A model generated the notes under the pieces. That model worked only from the letters and a program-made list of their open reading frames with translations. It was not told the origin of the DNA and ran no database searches. From contig NC_088789.1 of NCBI RefSeq assembly GCF_949628265.1, positions 36,077,883 through 36,141,882 on the forward strand: DNA of 64,000 nucleotides, read 5' to 3'. Shown piece by piece: positions 13,601 through 28,600 of the stretch. The position numbers were made by a program, and so were the translations under genes. Position 1 is the first letter of the stretch. Each line of letters opens with the position of its first letter. Origin of the DNA: Cloeon dipterum (lineage: Eukaryota > Arthropoda > Insecta > Ephemeroptera > Baetidae).

Positions 13601-16600
13601 ACAAAAGCTGCAAAGTCGCGATAACGCCTCCATACACACGACGACGACGACGACGAGCGAGCGAGCGAGCGAGCGCCTCCACTGTATAGACGCGCGCGCG
13701 ATAACATCCATTGCAGCCAGCCAGCCAGCGCACCATAAACTCGATTCCTCCAGCCCAGCCTTCCTCGGTCCGTCCAGATTTCTTCCCTTTCGCCCTTGCT
13801 CCCGAGTTGCCAGCAGATGCAAAGCGATAAAAACGCACGTATTGTTTCATCTGAATTTCATATTTACGGCCGTCTGATTGAAAGAGATTGAATCGAAAGC
13901 TCGCCTGCACGACACACACACTCACACTGCTGCTCAGATCGATTCCCATAACAGATAACGGCTAAAAATATACAGCCGCTTTTCCCCAGCAGATAAGATT
14001 GCGTTTGTATTTTTGATCGAGAGAGCGACATCGACGCAGCGCTCGCCAGGAAATTCCCCGTCGTAAAGATTTTCTCAAGCATTATCTTCAGATTGCGGCT
14101 CCCAACCCAAATTCTTAAATTTAAAAAAAAAAATAAAAACGACGAGATAAATTTAAAATTAGAAAAGCCACCAGCAGAGGGCGCCAGGGTTAATTTACAA
14201 TTCTCGGTCACTTGCACTGCGTACACTAAAAAGCTTAAAAATAATTAATTTGTCATGCTGGAAACCAAAATCCGTGTTTTAGGTGTTGAGCACCTCGAAA
14301 TAATTTTTACGATTAAGGATTAAATGTGAAATGAAACTGGTAAATTGCAAAACAAGTGGAGAAATTGCGGCTGAGACAAAAATAGCGAGCGGCGCAGTTT
14401 GCTCGCTGATAAGAGAATGCTATTTTGGGGAATCCACAGGTTCCCCTGCTTTCTTTCTTTTCTTTTGCGAATCGATTTCGGATTCAACGAGCGGCCGGCG
14501 GACAGTGAGTTATGAGAGAGCAGTGAGGAAATGCGATCCATCAAAACGAGAGAAAACTCACCGGGGATGAACCTGCGTCCGAATTTGAGCACCATGGCGG
14601 CGGCGTCCGAGCCAGCCAACTGCCGTGCCGCCCGTTCGCCCGTTTTGGCCGGGCCGCGTGCGCTTATCTGTGTTTGTCCCTGATAAGCCTCCCCTTCGGC
14701 CCTCCCCTCGCGGCCGCCGCGTAGATAAAACGCCGCGGCGCGCTCGCAGATAACGAAAACACCGGCACCGGCATTCATTAGTCGAGAAAAATCCAAACGC
14801 AGGAGACAACCCTTTCGCCTTATTCCCTCCCTCCCTCCCCCCTACCCTCCCTCCCTCCCCATCGCCGCGCACAAAGCACGCACTTGTGCCGCATCTTTTA
14901 TTTATTTATTTGCCCTCAAACTCGCTCCCAAAAACGAAAAGAATGCGCTTGCCTCTTTCCGCGGGCCCTCGCCTTACGCCTATTTGTTTAGCGAGTTGTA
15001 TTTTGATCGAGAGTGCGATTCAAAACAAGCCTATATGCTTCCTTTGCCTAGATAACAATTTTTTAACTTTACGCCTGAAACGTCACAGAGAAAAAGGGGG
15101 AAGTTATATTTCTGGTGACTCTGCACTCAGTATAACATACGATTTAAATTAAATTAGTATTCATTGATGTTTGAATTTCCCGCCAATTCGATTTTGGCTC
15201 AAAATGCATCTTTTTACGATGTTTAATTAATTCCTGAGCTCTCAGCTATCCTTCCATTTGCGCAATTTTAAGAAACCCCAGGAAAAACATTATTTTACAT
15301 AATTGACCTATCGCACTCTTGGCAATTTTTCTGATCTTGAGAAATGCGATTCGTTGGTTTGGCTGCGGCTTATTGTTAGTTAGTTTTCCGCGTCTCATAC
15401 GAGTGGGAGATTAGACTTTTATCGGCGCCTGCTGGAATAAAGAGCAAATATGCAAATAGAAGTCAATTTTTGTTCCGTTCTCGCGTGCGGCTGATTGCGC
15501 CGGCCGTGTGTGGTGCACGGCTCCTTTTTATGCAATCAAGATTAAGTTTTGTTTTAATTTTAAATAGCGCGCAGCTAGGCCGCGCCGAATATGTGTCTTT
15601 TCTCGGCGCACGTTTAACATATTGCCATGCTGGTAGCTAGTGGCTGGCTGGCTGGTGGCTGCGGTGCAGGCTTTATCGCGGCGCATACTCTCTTTTTTCG
15701 AAATATAAACGTGTGAGCCGTGATAAGGGCGAAATAAAACGGGCCGAGCGAGCGAGTGGAGTGGAGTGGAGCAGAGCGACGTCGCGCGCGCCACCGCTCT
15801 TTATCTCATTAGCTTATCAAAAGGTGCCGCACTGCCGACTGCCGACGCTTCCACCGAATAATTTTTACAATAAAACACACCAACGACACAGAGCGCAGAT
15901 ATGCCTGCCGGCCCACTCTCGGCGCCACGCAGCCTCCGCTCCCTCGCATCGAGAGTCTCAAAAAATGCCAATGAGGTGGACACCAAGGACAACAATGCGC
16001 ACTCTAGGGAAGGGTTTCGACCATTTCCGCGTTGCTTTGCCTTTTTCAATTCGGCCAATAAAATATTTTTGTCTTCCAAAAAATCCTGCAAAGAAAATTG
16101 ATTATTTTTTATGTCTCCCCGCACATTCAAGAGCAGGGAATATTTCCCACAAAAATTTGCGTTTAAATTTTAAGTGCTGCTGGAAGTACAAAAATTATTT
16201 ATTTATTTAAGCAGTTTGGAAACTGTCCTAAGCGATATAATAGTTATCATAAAAATAAACTAAAACTCTTGTTACAAAAAATAATCATGTTTGTGTCGAG
16301 CATGTATAAGAGTGTTCCCGATCCCCTAAGGAGTGCATATTGTGTGGCTTTTCCATCACAATTTTGGTTTGTGCGCGTGGGCTGCGGGAGAAAATATAAA
16401 ATCGCGCGCGGAGATGGGCCGGTGTGGCTGCGGGGCCGATAAGCGCGCGAATCAAAGGCCGCGTGGACAATCTCATTTCCGGCCGAGGGCGGCCGCGTGA
16501 ATGCATATTTTTACGGCGTCGCCGAGCTATAGGTGTGTGTACGTCTGTTTTTATGGCCGCTATCTTTTCTCTCGCCGCGCTCCTGGGCAACACTCGGCGC

Positions 16601-19600
16601 TCGCTCGCGAAAAGCAAGAAGCCAGGCGAGTGAGCGAGCGGCTGCAGCACCGCCGATAAAAGCCAATTGCATCTCGCTCTTTCAAATATTCGCAGGCAGG
16701 CAGGCAGGCAGCTAGGGATCACGCTCGTCACTTTGGATGTCTCTGTGCCTGGCCTGGCCTGCCCTTATCTGACCGCCGCACACTTTGCATTGAGAAAAGC
16801 CTCGCCGCCCGCCCGCCCGCCAACCCGCCCACCCGCATCCCCGGTCAACTTTTCCAATCCGAATCAATATGTACACACTCACACTCACTGAAAAAATGAT
16901 GTCATCTCGCCGACACCAAACAACAAACGACAAAAAACATAAAAAGCCATTTATAGCTGACTCGCGCCTGATGCGGTGAAAAGGGGCCAAAATAATTGAA
17001 AACCGCATTCTGATCAAAACAATAACATTTTAACAGGTCGAATTTTTAAACTATTTGCCAAACTGCGGATTAGTAATATAGAAAATGTCCTTTTCAATTA
17101 ATCTTCTTTTTTAATTTCTATTTAATTTAATGATTCATCATCGAAACAGCCAAATAAATAAAATAAAACGTTTATTTGTTCTGAACCTTCTTCAATTTTT
17201 TTCCAAGGCGTGAAATTTGTTATAATTTATTTTCCGATTGGCATTTTTGTTGTGGAAAATAGATTTTAGCTCCAGGTGTCAGCTGAGCCTTTTTTGTTCG
17301 CGTCGCGGAAACGATTAAAACCTGATACTCCTCTATGCAAAATAAAAGCTCGAATTTAGAGCATCAAGGGCCCTCGGAAAGGGTGAAGGGCGCGTGCCCC
17401 CGGCGCGGGACCACCCGTCGCGGCGGGGCCTGGCTTTTCGCCTTTGTCGGGTTGGTTTCCGGCTGCGGGTCAACCCGATCCTTGGATCCTTTTCCGCCGC
17501 CGGAGACTTGAACGGCTGAACTTTGCCTGCCTCCGAGGGAGGGCCGTCAGGGTAGGGTGCCGTCGGCCCAAAGGGTTGCTTTTCTCTTTCTTCGGAATGG
17601 GAGCGGAGAATGGGAGAGTAAAAAATGAGCAGATAAGAGGCGGTGGTGCTGGGCGTTTTCCTTATCAGCCGGCTCATTTTTAGCGCTGGCTGTCACTTGC
17701 TTTCAGCTTTGCATGCGTACAAAAAATATAGAAAAGACGAGCGCAGAGATAGATCGTGCGCGGGTGCTTTTAAAAAATAAAAGATGATTCTTTTTTCTTA
17801 CTTTTCGCGGTGCTTACCGCACATTAGAGATAGCGCCGTGCCGAGAGAGAAAGAGAGAGAGAGAGAAAAAAAAATGAGAGATTTATCAAGAGAAGAGCCA
17901 AGTTGCGCGGAGCAAGAAGGGAGACGCGCAGCCAGAAAGAGATAGGACGCATGAATAAAGAGCAGCAGCCGAGATGAAGGCGCGATAACAATAATTCTGT
18001 GGACACAATACTAGCTCTTTCGCGCGCGCAGATTCGGCCCAGACAACGAGAAAAGAAACGCGAGCGCGCTCACGAGACAAGCACAGCCATTTTCGCGTAT
18101 TAAGGAAATATTAGGCCGGCCTAATGCCCGCCGTATATTTCGCAGCGCCGCGCAGATCCGTCAAAGCGATAACAGGCCGGGCAAGAAAACCAAAGCAAAA
18201 GTTAAGCCCGGCGTCGTATTCCGACGCACATGCACCGCCCTCCATCTCAGACACTTTGTCCCAAAAATGATAACCTTTTTCTCGGCACCATTAAAAATTA
18301 CGACGAGATTAAAAAAAGAGATGACTGAAGAGGCAAACACGATTAATAAATTTTGCACCCCTCTGCTGCTATATAAGAAGTGGTCGTTTCCATTCGGCTC
18401 TTTTCGAATTGAAACATTGGGCGCGCGCGAGTCGATGGCTAAATCACGTTCGGCCGGCGCGGTGGCGGCGGCGGTGGCGGCGGCGGCGGAATTATGCTAA
18501 TGAATGCGCGCGCCTCGCCAGCCTTTTTATTGTTTCATCTCGGCCCCATCTGATAAACACGCACTCACATTCCATTTACCCTCCCTGCCTCCCCCGCCCC
18601 ACCCGCGCGCCTCTTAAATCCAATTGACACTACACAAGTGAAATAAATATCTGTTTTATGGTTCACTTGCAAATTTGCCTTCAAAAAATCGCGTTTCATC
18701 CGGAGCTGCAGCACAAAATCGTGGAAAATTTATTTGTTTCCCGACACAGATTTGACTTTGGGAAATTTAGTGACGAACCACCAAATGCAAAATATAATAT
18801 TTGTCACTGTCCCCGAAAAATCCAAAAATAAATTTCTTTCTTTGTCGCCCCATTTAATGAATTTTTGCAAACAATTGATCGGATGAGGCAACAAAGCAGA
18901 GCGCAGGCCATTGTCGAGCAAATAAATGGAATAAACAAAAAAGTTGCTCGCGGAAATCATAACAAAACGCGGTGCACGAGTCGGGAGTCGGGGGGGTTGG
19001 GGCGGGGGCGGGGGTGCGGGGAAAAGCCTTGGAATTCGACGGACGGGTGGATGGCAGGCAAGAGCGCTCGCCCGCCCGCATGTTCGGTATCATTTTTCCA
19101 CACGGCTGGCCGAGCGGCGGCTGCCGAGGGCTGATACCACCCCCTCGAACGCGCGCGCGCTCGCAACCCCTGAACCCGGCCGATAACACGCCGCGGCTGC
19201 GAAAGCTGCGAAAGAGGCGAAAAGAGACAGTTCGCAGCAGCAGGTGTACAAATAACTGCGTTCGACGCGCGCGCAATTATTGCTCCTTGTCTGCGCGTCG
19301 GCCGGGGGTGGCAGGGGGTGCGCGCGGTTATCTCGCGGCGCCAGCCACGCGCCCGCCGCGTTCTTGGCCTAATCAACAGTTTGCACCCGCGCTCCACATT
19401 CAGCGCCGGCCCAAGAATTCAAAGCCGCAAATTAAACCAAACTTTTTGCTCGACGCCTTTTCACAAACGTCATTCTCTGCGCCCGCTGAACCACTGGGAA
19501 AACACTCTGCTTTCATGCCAAAAACAACCGCGATTTACTCATTTATATTCAGAACACAGTTTTAATTAAAATGGACCAATTTCTGGAAAAATGGTTAGAA

Positions 19601-22600
19601 ATGAATTATTTAAAAATACATTTTTCTGTTAGTTAAATTCTAATTTTATTTATAATAATCTTTAAGTTTTTTATTTAATTATTTGTTTTTCTAATTAATT
19701 GAAAATGTATGCGAGATAATTTTTAGAATGTGGATAATTAAAGTACTTTCATGCCCTGCAATTAATTGTGGCAATAAAATTGATATTGTATCGTTGCTGA
19801 TTATTTTTCTCACAATTATTGATAGGTATTTGTAAAACTCTGATGATATAGTCGATTATTATTTTCTGTAGCTCCTACGGCTTTCGGACCACAATTTAAC
19901 TAACAAATTAAATGCTGACAATTTTAAAAGCAATTATTTCGATCGTTTAAGTGGAAATACGGCATTTATTTAAAACATTGCTCTTTTTTTACTCTTTTTA
20001 AAATTACCACAATATAAAATTATGACATCGAATAGAACTGCTCTGTTCAAAACAACCTCCGGGTTTTTGACTCTTTTATTTCTAAATAAAAACGAGTTTT
20101 GGTCCCATAAATCGGGGATGGTAAAAAGACGCTTTAGACAATTCATTGAATAAATCAAGGAACTGCCGAGGAAAATAAAATAAAAATCAATTGGCTGTAA
20201 TATCCAAGCTCTTTAGCATAAATATGATATTAAATTTCCGATTTGAAAGCGAGGAGAGCGCGCGGCTTTTATTTTATTTTTTGCTGGAGTTGAGAGGCCG
20301 CGTTGAAAAGTTGAAAGGTGGATGTGTGTACATGTGTACATGTGTGTGTACGGATTAAAAGGCGAAAAGATTTCCATTTTCGCGTTTGCAGCGTTTGCGC
20401 GGCGGGCAGGATGACGCCGACGAGATAAAATAATAAATTACGATTCGAATGTAAAATTACGCTTGGTGCGCGGCGCGATTGCGATCTGCGCATGGCGTCC
20501 GCGAACGTCTTTCCTCCTCGTTTCCACGCTATTTTTTTCTCTTTCCTTTGAGCGCGTCATCTTTTATCGCGGCCCGCGCGTGATTGATTCCAATAAGAAA
20601 GAGCGAGAGAAAGAGCAGTGTCTGGAAATTAAGTCGATTTTCGCGCTGCCTGCCGCATGCACCGTCGCCAACGAAAGAGCGAGCAGTGATTTAGGAAAAT
20701 GGAATTCGCGCGCGCAGATAAACTAATGGGGTGCGTGGCGGGGCGGGGGCGGAGAACGAGGGCGAAAAGACAGACACTGATTTATTATGCAAAATTATCT
20801 ATGACACCGACGCGAGCAGCGGTAAAAAATTAGAATGGCAATCTGCTCTCTCAACTTTTCATCGTTTGCACCGACGCGCTTTTAAAAATAAAATTAAAAA
20901 AACGGCAAATTTCCTTGCATGCGCGCTGCCGGCCACCGATTAAAATTAATTTATAATCGCGCGGCCCGTTATTATTTATCGGCGCAAAGGTTCAGGGTGG
21001 CTATTGCCGGTTCTCAGGGTCGGGAGGAGATAATGAGATTCAGACACGCAGCGAGAGAGCGAGTGGAATCAAAATTGAATCGCGCCGCATCTGACAGCCG
21101 CGCGAGACGCTAATTTATTAGAATGAACAGAGAGAGATGAATGGAAAAAATCAATAAGACACGCCCATCGGCCCGTCTGCGCGGTGCATTAATAAATACA
21201 TATATGTATATAAATTTATGTATAATTTGAAATAAAAGAGGCGATGCACGCGGGGGAAAAGGGGTGTCAAGGCCGCGCGCAGGTGACACCTGAGACCTGA
21301 GAGCGAGCCACACACGGCGCGCGCAGACACCCTTTCACCTCGACACGCCCCTGCCCACGCACTACCGCTTTTATTTATTTATTTATTTATTTCTTTGTCT
21401 CTGCGCGACAAGCGACCACCAGATAAAAACAACGAACGCGCACCGACAGAGCTTCACACCTTCTCACAACTCAGATGCACCCCCGCCAAACCAAAATTCA
21501 ACTCAGTTCTCGCCTCTCTCTTAAATATATTGTCTTTTCAATTATTCCTGAAAGAGTAGTACAGGGACAGGTCGAGGGATTTTTTTTAAATTAGGGTGTG
21601 CATAGGGACAGGGTCTCAGGATGCCCTGGGAAATATATTAAATACGGCCGGTTTCAGTGGAAAGGTTTACTATAATATATAGATAAAAGACAACTCTTTG
21701 CATTCTCGGCTCGATAGCAGGCAGTCATTAGTTAAAAAAATCAAATCAGAGCCGAGGAGCAATACATTTTATTATTTTTCCTGATTTCTAGATTTGTTCC
21801 AATATAATTTGGCTTGATTTATTTGATTCCTTTATAGTCCATCCCACGGTTTGCGAATACTGACGTAAGGAGACGTTGCACTCCGCTAGATATGAATGCT
21901 AAATTTAAAAAAAAAATTAAAAAGCAGATTAGGGGCGGTCTCCGCTGCACTTATTAATTTTCTCCCAAATCGGTGCGGAGGGCCCTGTGCGATAAGCGCG
22001 TAATAAGGAGAGTATAAGACTCTCTCATCTATATACTCACCTTAGCACTGATTCTTACACACCTCGAGATCGACCAGATGGCCATCTCCAGACAGGAAAA
22101 TCAGTGCGAGGAAAAGAAGCAGCATTTTAATAATGGATAGACTCGCGCAATCGGGGTTAAGCAAATTTGAGATTTATTATGTATTAATACTGATTTGTTG
22201 TTGATAAATATTTTTTGTAAACGATTAATGGATATTGTTGTTTGGGGATAAGAACATTTTTATTCGTTCAAAAATGTTTGTTACTAAATGTACCAAAAAT
22301 TATTATTAAATCCTATACTTGTAGCGGTAAAGGAGCGCGGCCCTGCTTTTTGTTGCGAGCCAACAATTGTCTGCGGTTTGAATTATTATTGAAATTTTGC
22401 ATTATTGCGCTCAACAGCAGAAAGACGATTTCCAAATAAGAATTCAGTTTTCGCCCGTCAGCCACTCGGTGCTGAAGTGAGCCGCGCGTTTAGTAGCGCA
22501 TTCATCGCGGTCTTCATCATTTCAATTCTCTCATCCGGCAAATTGGTCACCACCCGACACGACACCGTAACGCAGCCAAGCCAATTTCAAGATTTCAAGA

Positions 22601-24972
22601 TGAGAATTCGCCGGACACCAGCAAGCTCTGTTCAAGAATTTTTCGGATACAACTGTCAACAATGAAATGTTGCAAAAGAGTAACAATAAGAAGAATTTTT
22701 TGAACTTTATCTCCGTTCGCGTCAGCGGTCGCAATAATTTCGCCTCAGAGCCACCCTTCTGTGTGGAGTGAGGAAGTCTGCGGAGATCTTCCCTTGGCCG
22801 GCAAAATGAGCAGAAAATGAAAAATTCTGAGTAACTGCGCGCGTCCGCGTAGGGCCCGCACGCGAAAGAACAAGAAACGCCTATAGTTCTGCTCAACTAA
22901 TCAACAAAAAGGTTTGCCTCATTTGACATGGGTTAAATTCGGTCGTGATTGAGTTTCCATTATTTAAATTCAAAGACAAAAATGTTCCACCCAAGAATTT
23001 TCCTTTCTGCTGATAAACAAAGTCGTTTAAATTTCAGACAATAATAATTTCAAACGCGCTGTTTTCGTTGTTGCATTTTCAAAGTTAATCAATAATGAAA
23101 AATTACAATAATTGAAACCGCCGACAATTGTTGGCCGCCAAAAAAAAAGCAGGACCGCGCTCCTCTACCTGATTGATTTTAGTCCTACTCTTAATCTTCG
23201 AAATAAAAATCTGCAAACGCTAATATATAGGACCAAATAACAATTAAAGAAAAAGATGCTTTTTTCACTTTGGGCTCCTATCGTCACACCCTGTATAATT
23301 TTTGGAAACCTTTGAGATTTATTTTAAAAATTTATTCTGAAGACCTTTATTGATTGTTTGACATTTGATATAGTCTTGAGAGTATCATTGGCAGTAAAAA
23401 TGGATGCTTTGCGTTTTGCACCCTCTCTATATTCAATTGAGCGCATTTTGTCAGCGGAGATAAGGGTGCTTCCGCTGCGAGGGTGCAGGTTGCTAGATTT
23501 TCGGTGAGGAAACAATAGAAAGACACAAGTGCGCGCGGAATGCAATCGTGGATTTGGAGTGTGGCGCGCGCGAGTGGCGGGCGAAAAGCCATAGTTGTCG
23601 TGCGCGCTTCGGATTCTGCAAGTTTGCACGTGGGGAAAGAAAGGGTTATCGCGAGGTAATGTGCCTTGTCGCGTTGCCATCGCGCCTCGCGAGTGCGTCT
23701 CTCTGTCTCTTATTCTGCTCTCTGTCTCTCAATCCAATCCTGCATGCGCTCTCTTATTCCCGGCGTCGGTATATTAGCCGCCGTTGCCGCGCTCGCAGAT
23801 TAGCGAAATATTTAAAAGCACTCAAGCGGCTTTTATTCGAGCTCTGCTTTTCGCTCGGCGGTCACGATCCCAGCACTCATCGATTCCTGCCAGGATAAAA
23901 CACACACTCGAACGAAACACGTCCGCTGCTCAAACACTCTCTGCGCGACCACCACCAGATAAATTCTTATATTCCGTCCCCCCGCCGCGCCAACCACGCA
24001 AAAGACACACACAACAAACATTTCCGACAACAGAGCAAACATTTCCGCTTCGCTCAGGGCTTTTGATTTTCAGGGGAAAAAGACGGATGGATTTGCAGAT
24101 CTTTTAAATATATTTGACGAGTTTTCTAAAATTTTAATGCAATCAATTTTTCGATCTCCATAAATTAAAGAAACGCAGAAAATTGAGTGGTAAATTAGGA
24201 AGTGATTGTGAGCGCCGAGAGTGAGCACAAGTGGCAGAAAAAAGTGTGTTTTTTTGTCGTTTGGCGGCTGGGCGTCGGAGGCACTTGAGGCGCGGCGCCG
24301 GCTTGAAAGGCTAATCGGCCGGCGATCGCGCAGCCGAAAGGTGCGATTATTTCGGCGTTTCGGCCGGGAAAGGCGCGTTTGTCGGCAAAACGATGCGAGC
24401 GATGGTTTCGGTTTCGCTTTAAGAGGGCGATAAGACGGCGAGAGCGGCGCATTTGGATTTGGCACGCTCCACTCGACTCCGCGATCGACGCGAGAACAGC
24501 AATTGCATTTATCGCGAGCCGATCCGCCGCCGCCGCCGCCGAAGCCGCAGCCGCGCAATCGGATATTTATAAAATTGAGCGCAACATCTGATTGCCGCGT
24601 TCGAGCCAACGCTCAAATTACAAACCCATCGCGCTAAATAAAAATATTACTCGCATTCCAATCGGTACAAGCCATTTTTCTCCGTCAAATCCTGTTAAAC
24701 ATATATTAATGTGCGAGAAACAAATAATTAAATAAAATAATAATCAACAAAACGGATTTAAAATTAATTTGTTTGAAGAGAGTGCACTGCACAACCTTGA
24801 AATAATTAATCTAGAAAAGTGTAGATGCGGTGATGGACGGTGCGCGCGGACAGTGTGATTTATATTTGTTTGGACGTGCAGGAAGGGCGGGAGAGACTCG
24901 GTCGTCGTCGGATTTGTGTGTTAGGCTTGGTGGGAGCAACAAGGGCCAGCTATTAAATAAACAGGCGCGAGC

Positions 24973-25023
<51 letters not shown>

Positions 25024-25581
25024 CGGTGTGGTGTGGTGTTATCGGTGCAGCAGCTTTTCATTCATATGCTTGTTTTGCGCGTTGGGTGTCGACGGCGTTA
25101 GACCGCAATCATAATGGAAAAGAGCAGCGCTCGCCACGACACACCACACCACACCACACAGCCAAGAGAAGAGAAGAGAAGAGAGAAAGAAAAAGCCCCG
25201 TCTGACTAAGGAGCTCTCTCTCTCTCTCTCTCGCTCGGACCGGGCCGTTATCGGCATCTCTGATCAATGGCCTGTGTGAGTGAGTGAGTGAGTGTGTGTG
25301 TATCCTGTTGATGGTGTGCGCGATGCCAAGCGTACACTCGAGACCAACAATACCGCCACCGCAACAATGCAACTAATCGCAAACGCCGGCAAACAGGTGC
25401 GACAATGCACGTGACTCGCACGCTCCCTTTTCTCTAACGCCAAACCAAAATTTAAAATTGTCTGCAAATTTTTTTACGTTTAATGATTGGACTGTAGGAA
25501 AAGTGGCAATCAATCGGCGGTGACGTCACTGCTTCGGTGTCGAAGATTCAACAATCGCGTTTTCGGATTGTTTGGCGCGCG

Positions 25582-25674
<93 letters not shown>

Positions 25675-28600
25675 TTGGCGAGGATTGGTCGTGGCCAATT
25701 AAGAAGCGAGGATCGAGTGTGTGGATGGAAGGCCTCTCTCTCTCTCTCTCGCTCTCGTCGGATGGTGTGAAAAGGCTCATTTTTATCTCAATATTCAGAG
25801 GCGGACGCAGTGGAGCAAGACGCTTTTATCCGCGCGTTAATCTCGCCGCGAGAGCCTCGACTCTCGGCCTTTTCCTGCCGCGCGCGATGCAGACGCGATA
25901 AAAACACACACACACACACACTCGCAGCAGTGACAACACACACGCTAATGCTATTTATTCGGCCGTCACTCTTTCTTTTCCTCCTTTAATTCGCCCAAGC
26001 AACACTCCTCCAGCAAATCCGTCCGACAATCTTAAGTGAATTCCTCGACCTTTGCAGACTGCCCGCGATTAATTTAACGTTTTTGATCTTTGTCTTTTAT
26101 AGTCAATTATTTCTTCTTTTCGCCCGCAAAGCAATATATTTTAAGTTGTTTAATTCGCAGTTATGTTATCCGCCAGCACTCCTATCTCTACTCCGAAACC
26201 GCATGATTCTGAAATTGTCCGCAGTGATTTCTACACAAATCGGGGTTTGTCTCAGTTTCAAGTTATCGGAACCGTCATCAAACAGAAATAAAATTCCTCC
26301 GATTGTTTATTGTCTACTCTCTTATCTTCCAGAGGATGAGGCAAATCAAAAGAATTTCCAAATTTTGATGAAAACACATATTGATAAAATTAATCGGAAT
26401 CCCGGAACTTGTCAATACTTTTCATATCAAATTCGAGATCGATGCTCTTTGTAACGGCAACGAGGAAATACAATATAGATCTGAATTCTAGTTAACGAGG
26501 AAATACACATTCCATGAGTGACTGATTTAAATTTTTAGAAAGACACAGATAAGATTAGATTAAACCAAAATTAATTTTTTCTGATTTCTTACTCGCTTGT
26601 ATTGAACTTTTCAAATAATTCTATCCAAATTGTCGAATTAAAAAATAGTTACACTCCAATTTTAAATTATTTATTCGAATTTTGAGCTGTATATTTTAAC
26701 GAAAAACTGCACTCCTTCAATCGAATGTAAGACTGCAGTGTTGCGAACCAAACGGTGTAAATGATTTGTTTGGCTTTGGATCTAAAATATAGAGACGACT
26801 CGGCCTTCGTCCAGCACAATCAAGATGCGAGGCTGAAATCGGCGGATCGATTCGAGAATAGTTTTGTTATCTGCGCGCTTGTCGAGTGTGTTTTGAGAGA
26901 GAGAAAGAGATAGAGAGAGACGAGCCAGAAAGGCGCAAGTTTGAAAGTGCGCGATTAGAAAAGTTTAAAAATAGAGTGCATGCTGGGCTGTCTGGTGCGC
27001 GCGGCGGCGTTATCTGTCGGGCGTCTGAGTGCCGAGCGCGCGGCCGGGAGAAGCCAGCTTATCTCTGAAATATTTCTTGCCATAAAGATAAGCACACGTG
27101 GGAATCGAGTTCTCGCTGGCTCGTCTCGAGCGAGACATTCCAGCGCCAACGCGAGATCTGTTAAGCCTTATCGCTCTCCGTCTTTTCCTGCGCGCCGCGC
27201 ACTCTTTCCCGAAATTCGAAATCGCTTGTTGGTTTTTCCATTTTGGCGCCGCGCGTCGACTCGAGTGTGCAATCAGCGGTGACACGGGTTTCCCATTAGA
27301 GATGCCCACGGTGATTAGTCGCGCTCATCTCGCGCGCACCAGCACCAGCACCAGCACCGCGCGAGAGACGATTTTGAAAATCTCTGTCGCGTCGCTTAAT
27401 GCGGCGTCCGCGCGTCCGCCGATAAGCAAATGGACCGAGTGTCACACACACGGCAAAAGCGGATCGAGAGAAAGAGAGAGAGAGAGAGAGCGACAATTAC
27501 GGCCGCGCTAACGATAAGATGGATTGAGTGCTAGCAGCTCTTTTCAGTTCTGCTGCTCCGAGCGGAGCGACGGGACGGACCGACTCGGGGCGAAAGAGAG
27601 AGGACCCTTGGGATGACGAAAGAAACAATGGGCCCATTATATCTTCGGAGGATGGATGGATGGATGCGCGGAATAAAACAAAAAAGTGGCCGATAAGCGA
27701 TCAATTCCCGGTTTGAACGATTCTGCTCTATCAGCGCGATCGGCGCAGGCTCGTTAATTGCAAAACGCGCGCGCCTAATTTCTGCCATCTTATCTCGTTA
27801 TACATTGTTTCTCGGCGCAGCATCCTTTGTCCTTTTCCAGCGGCCTTCGCGCCGCGCATCTCCAAATTGGCCCCGGCAAAAATCTCTCCAATCTCGAGAC
27901 CATCATCAACTCAACTCGCGCCGCCGCTTGTCTGCGCGCTGCCACCAAGCACCAAGCACCAAAAGCCAAAAACTCTCAATCATTTCTTTTTTAATTCTAT
28001 ATAACAATAAATTGTAATCTTGCATCAATTTAGTTTGAATTTTGCACCGTTTCAACAAAAAACTATGGAATCCGTTCGCAACTTTGATTTTGCCTGCGCC
28101 GAAATTGAATTTTCTTGGCTGGCCTCTCGTCGAGTGTTATATTCTTCCGGATTTGGGCTGCGAAAAATGCAATCTGCGTTTTTCTGCGCGAGAGAGTGAC
28201 AGCTGTCTGTTTGCGGTATCGTCGGTGCAGCGCCGGAAATTCGACGACGACGCGCATAAAAGCGGCGAAAATCGAATTTGTTGCTCCTCTTCTCTTCTAT
28301 TCTCTGCTGACTGCTCGGCGCCGAGGGAACGAACGAAAAGCAAAGCAGCGAAAAGATATGCACGCTTGATTTGATCTGGTCGGCTCTCTGGTCGTCTCGC
28401 GCGCGCGCGATCATCTTTTCGCCGTAAATTCGCCTCGAGACGGAATGTCAGCACAAAGGCCAATAAATAAAACCAGATTAAAATGAGAAAGCCGCGTGTG
28501 TGGCCCCGTCGACAACCACCAGCCCCATCAGTCTCTGCTTTTCCTTGCTCAAAATTTAAACAAAAATAAAATCGTCAACGCGCGCGCACGTTTTAAATTG

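Larger units (their letters stand above)
6055..14561. other. ush intron between internal first exon and exon 2
   Basis: About 8.5 kb with no supported coding sequence. It alternates AT-rich blocks with CpG/CGCG-rich blocks carrying many GATA motifs (for example GCGATAAGCGCG near 8248 and the dense cluster at 10505-10923). Simple repeats include an AGGC run at 10621-10654 and a GTGA run at 13411-13438. Probably regulatory intron, inferred from motif content only. Confidence 0.5.

Noticed and set aside
22531..22896. ORF inside long-TIR element copy 1 (and its counterpart at 32206-32601)
   Set aside because: The two copies have different frames and lengths with indels, no transposase motif, and poor agreement at the protein level. 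Treated as non-coding element sequence.
25487..25901. Arg-Glu and Leu-Ser repeat ORFs
   Set aside because: Pure products of the GA microsatellite read in different frames.
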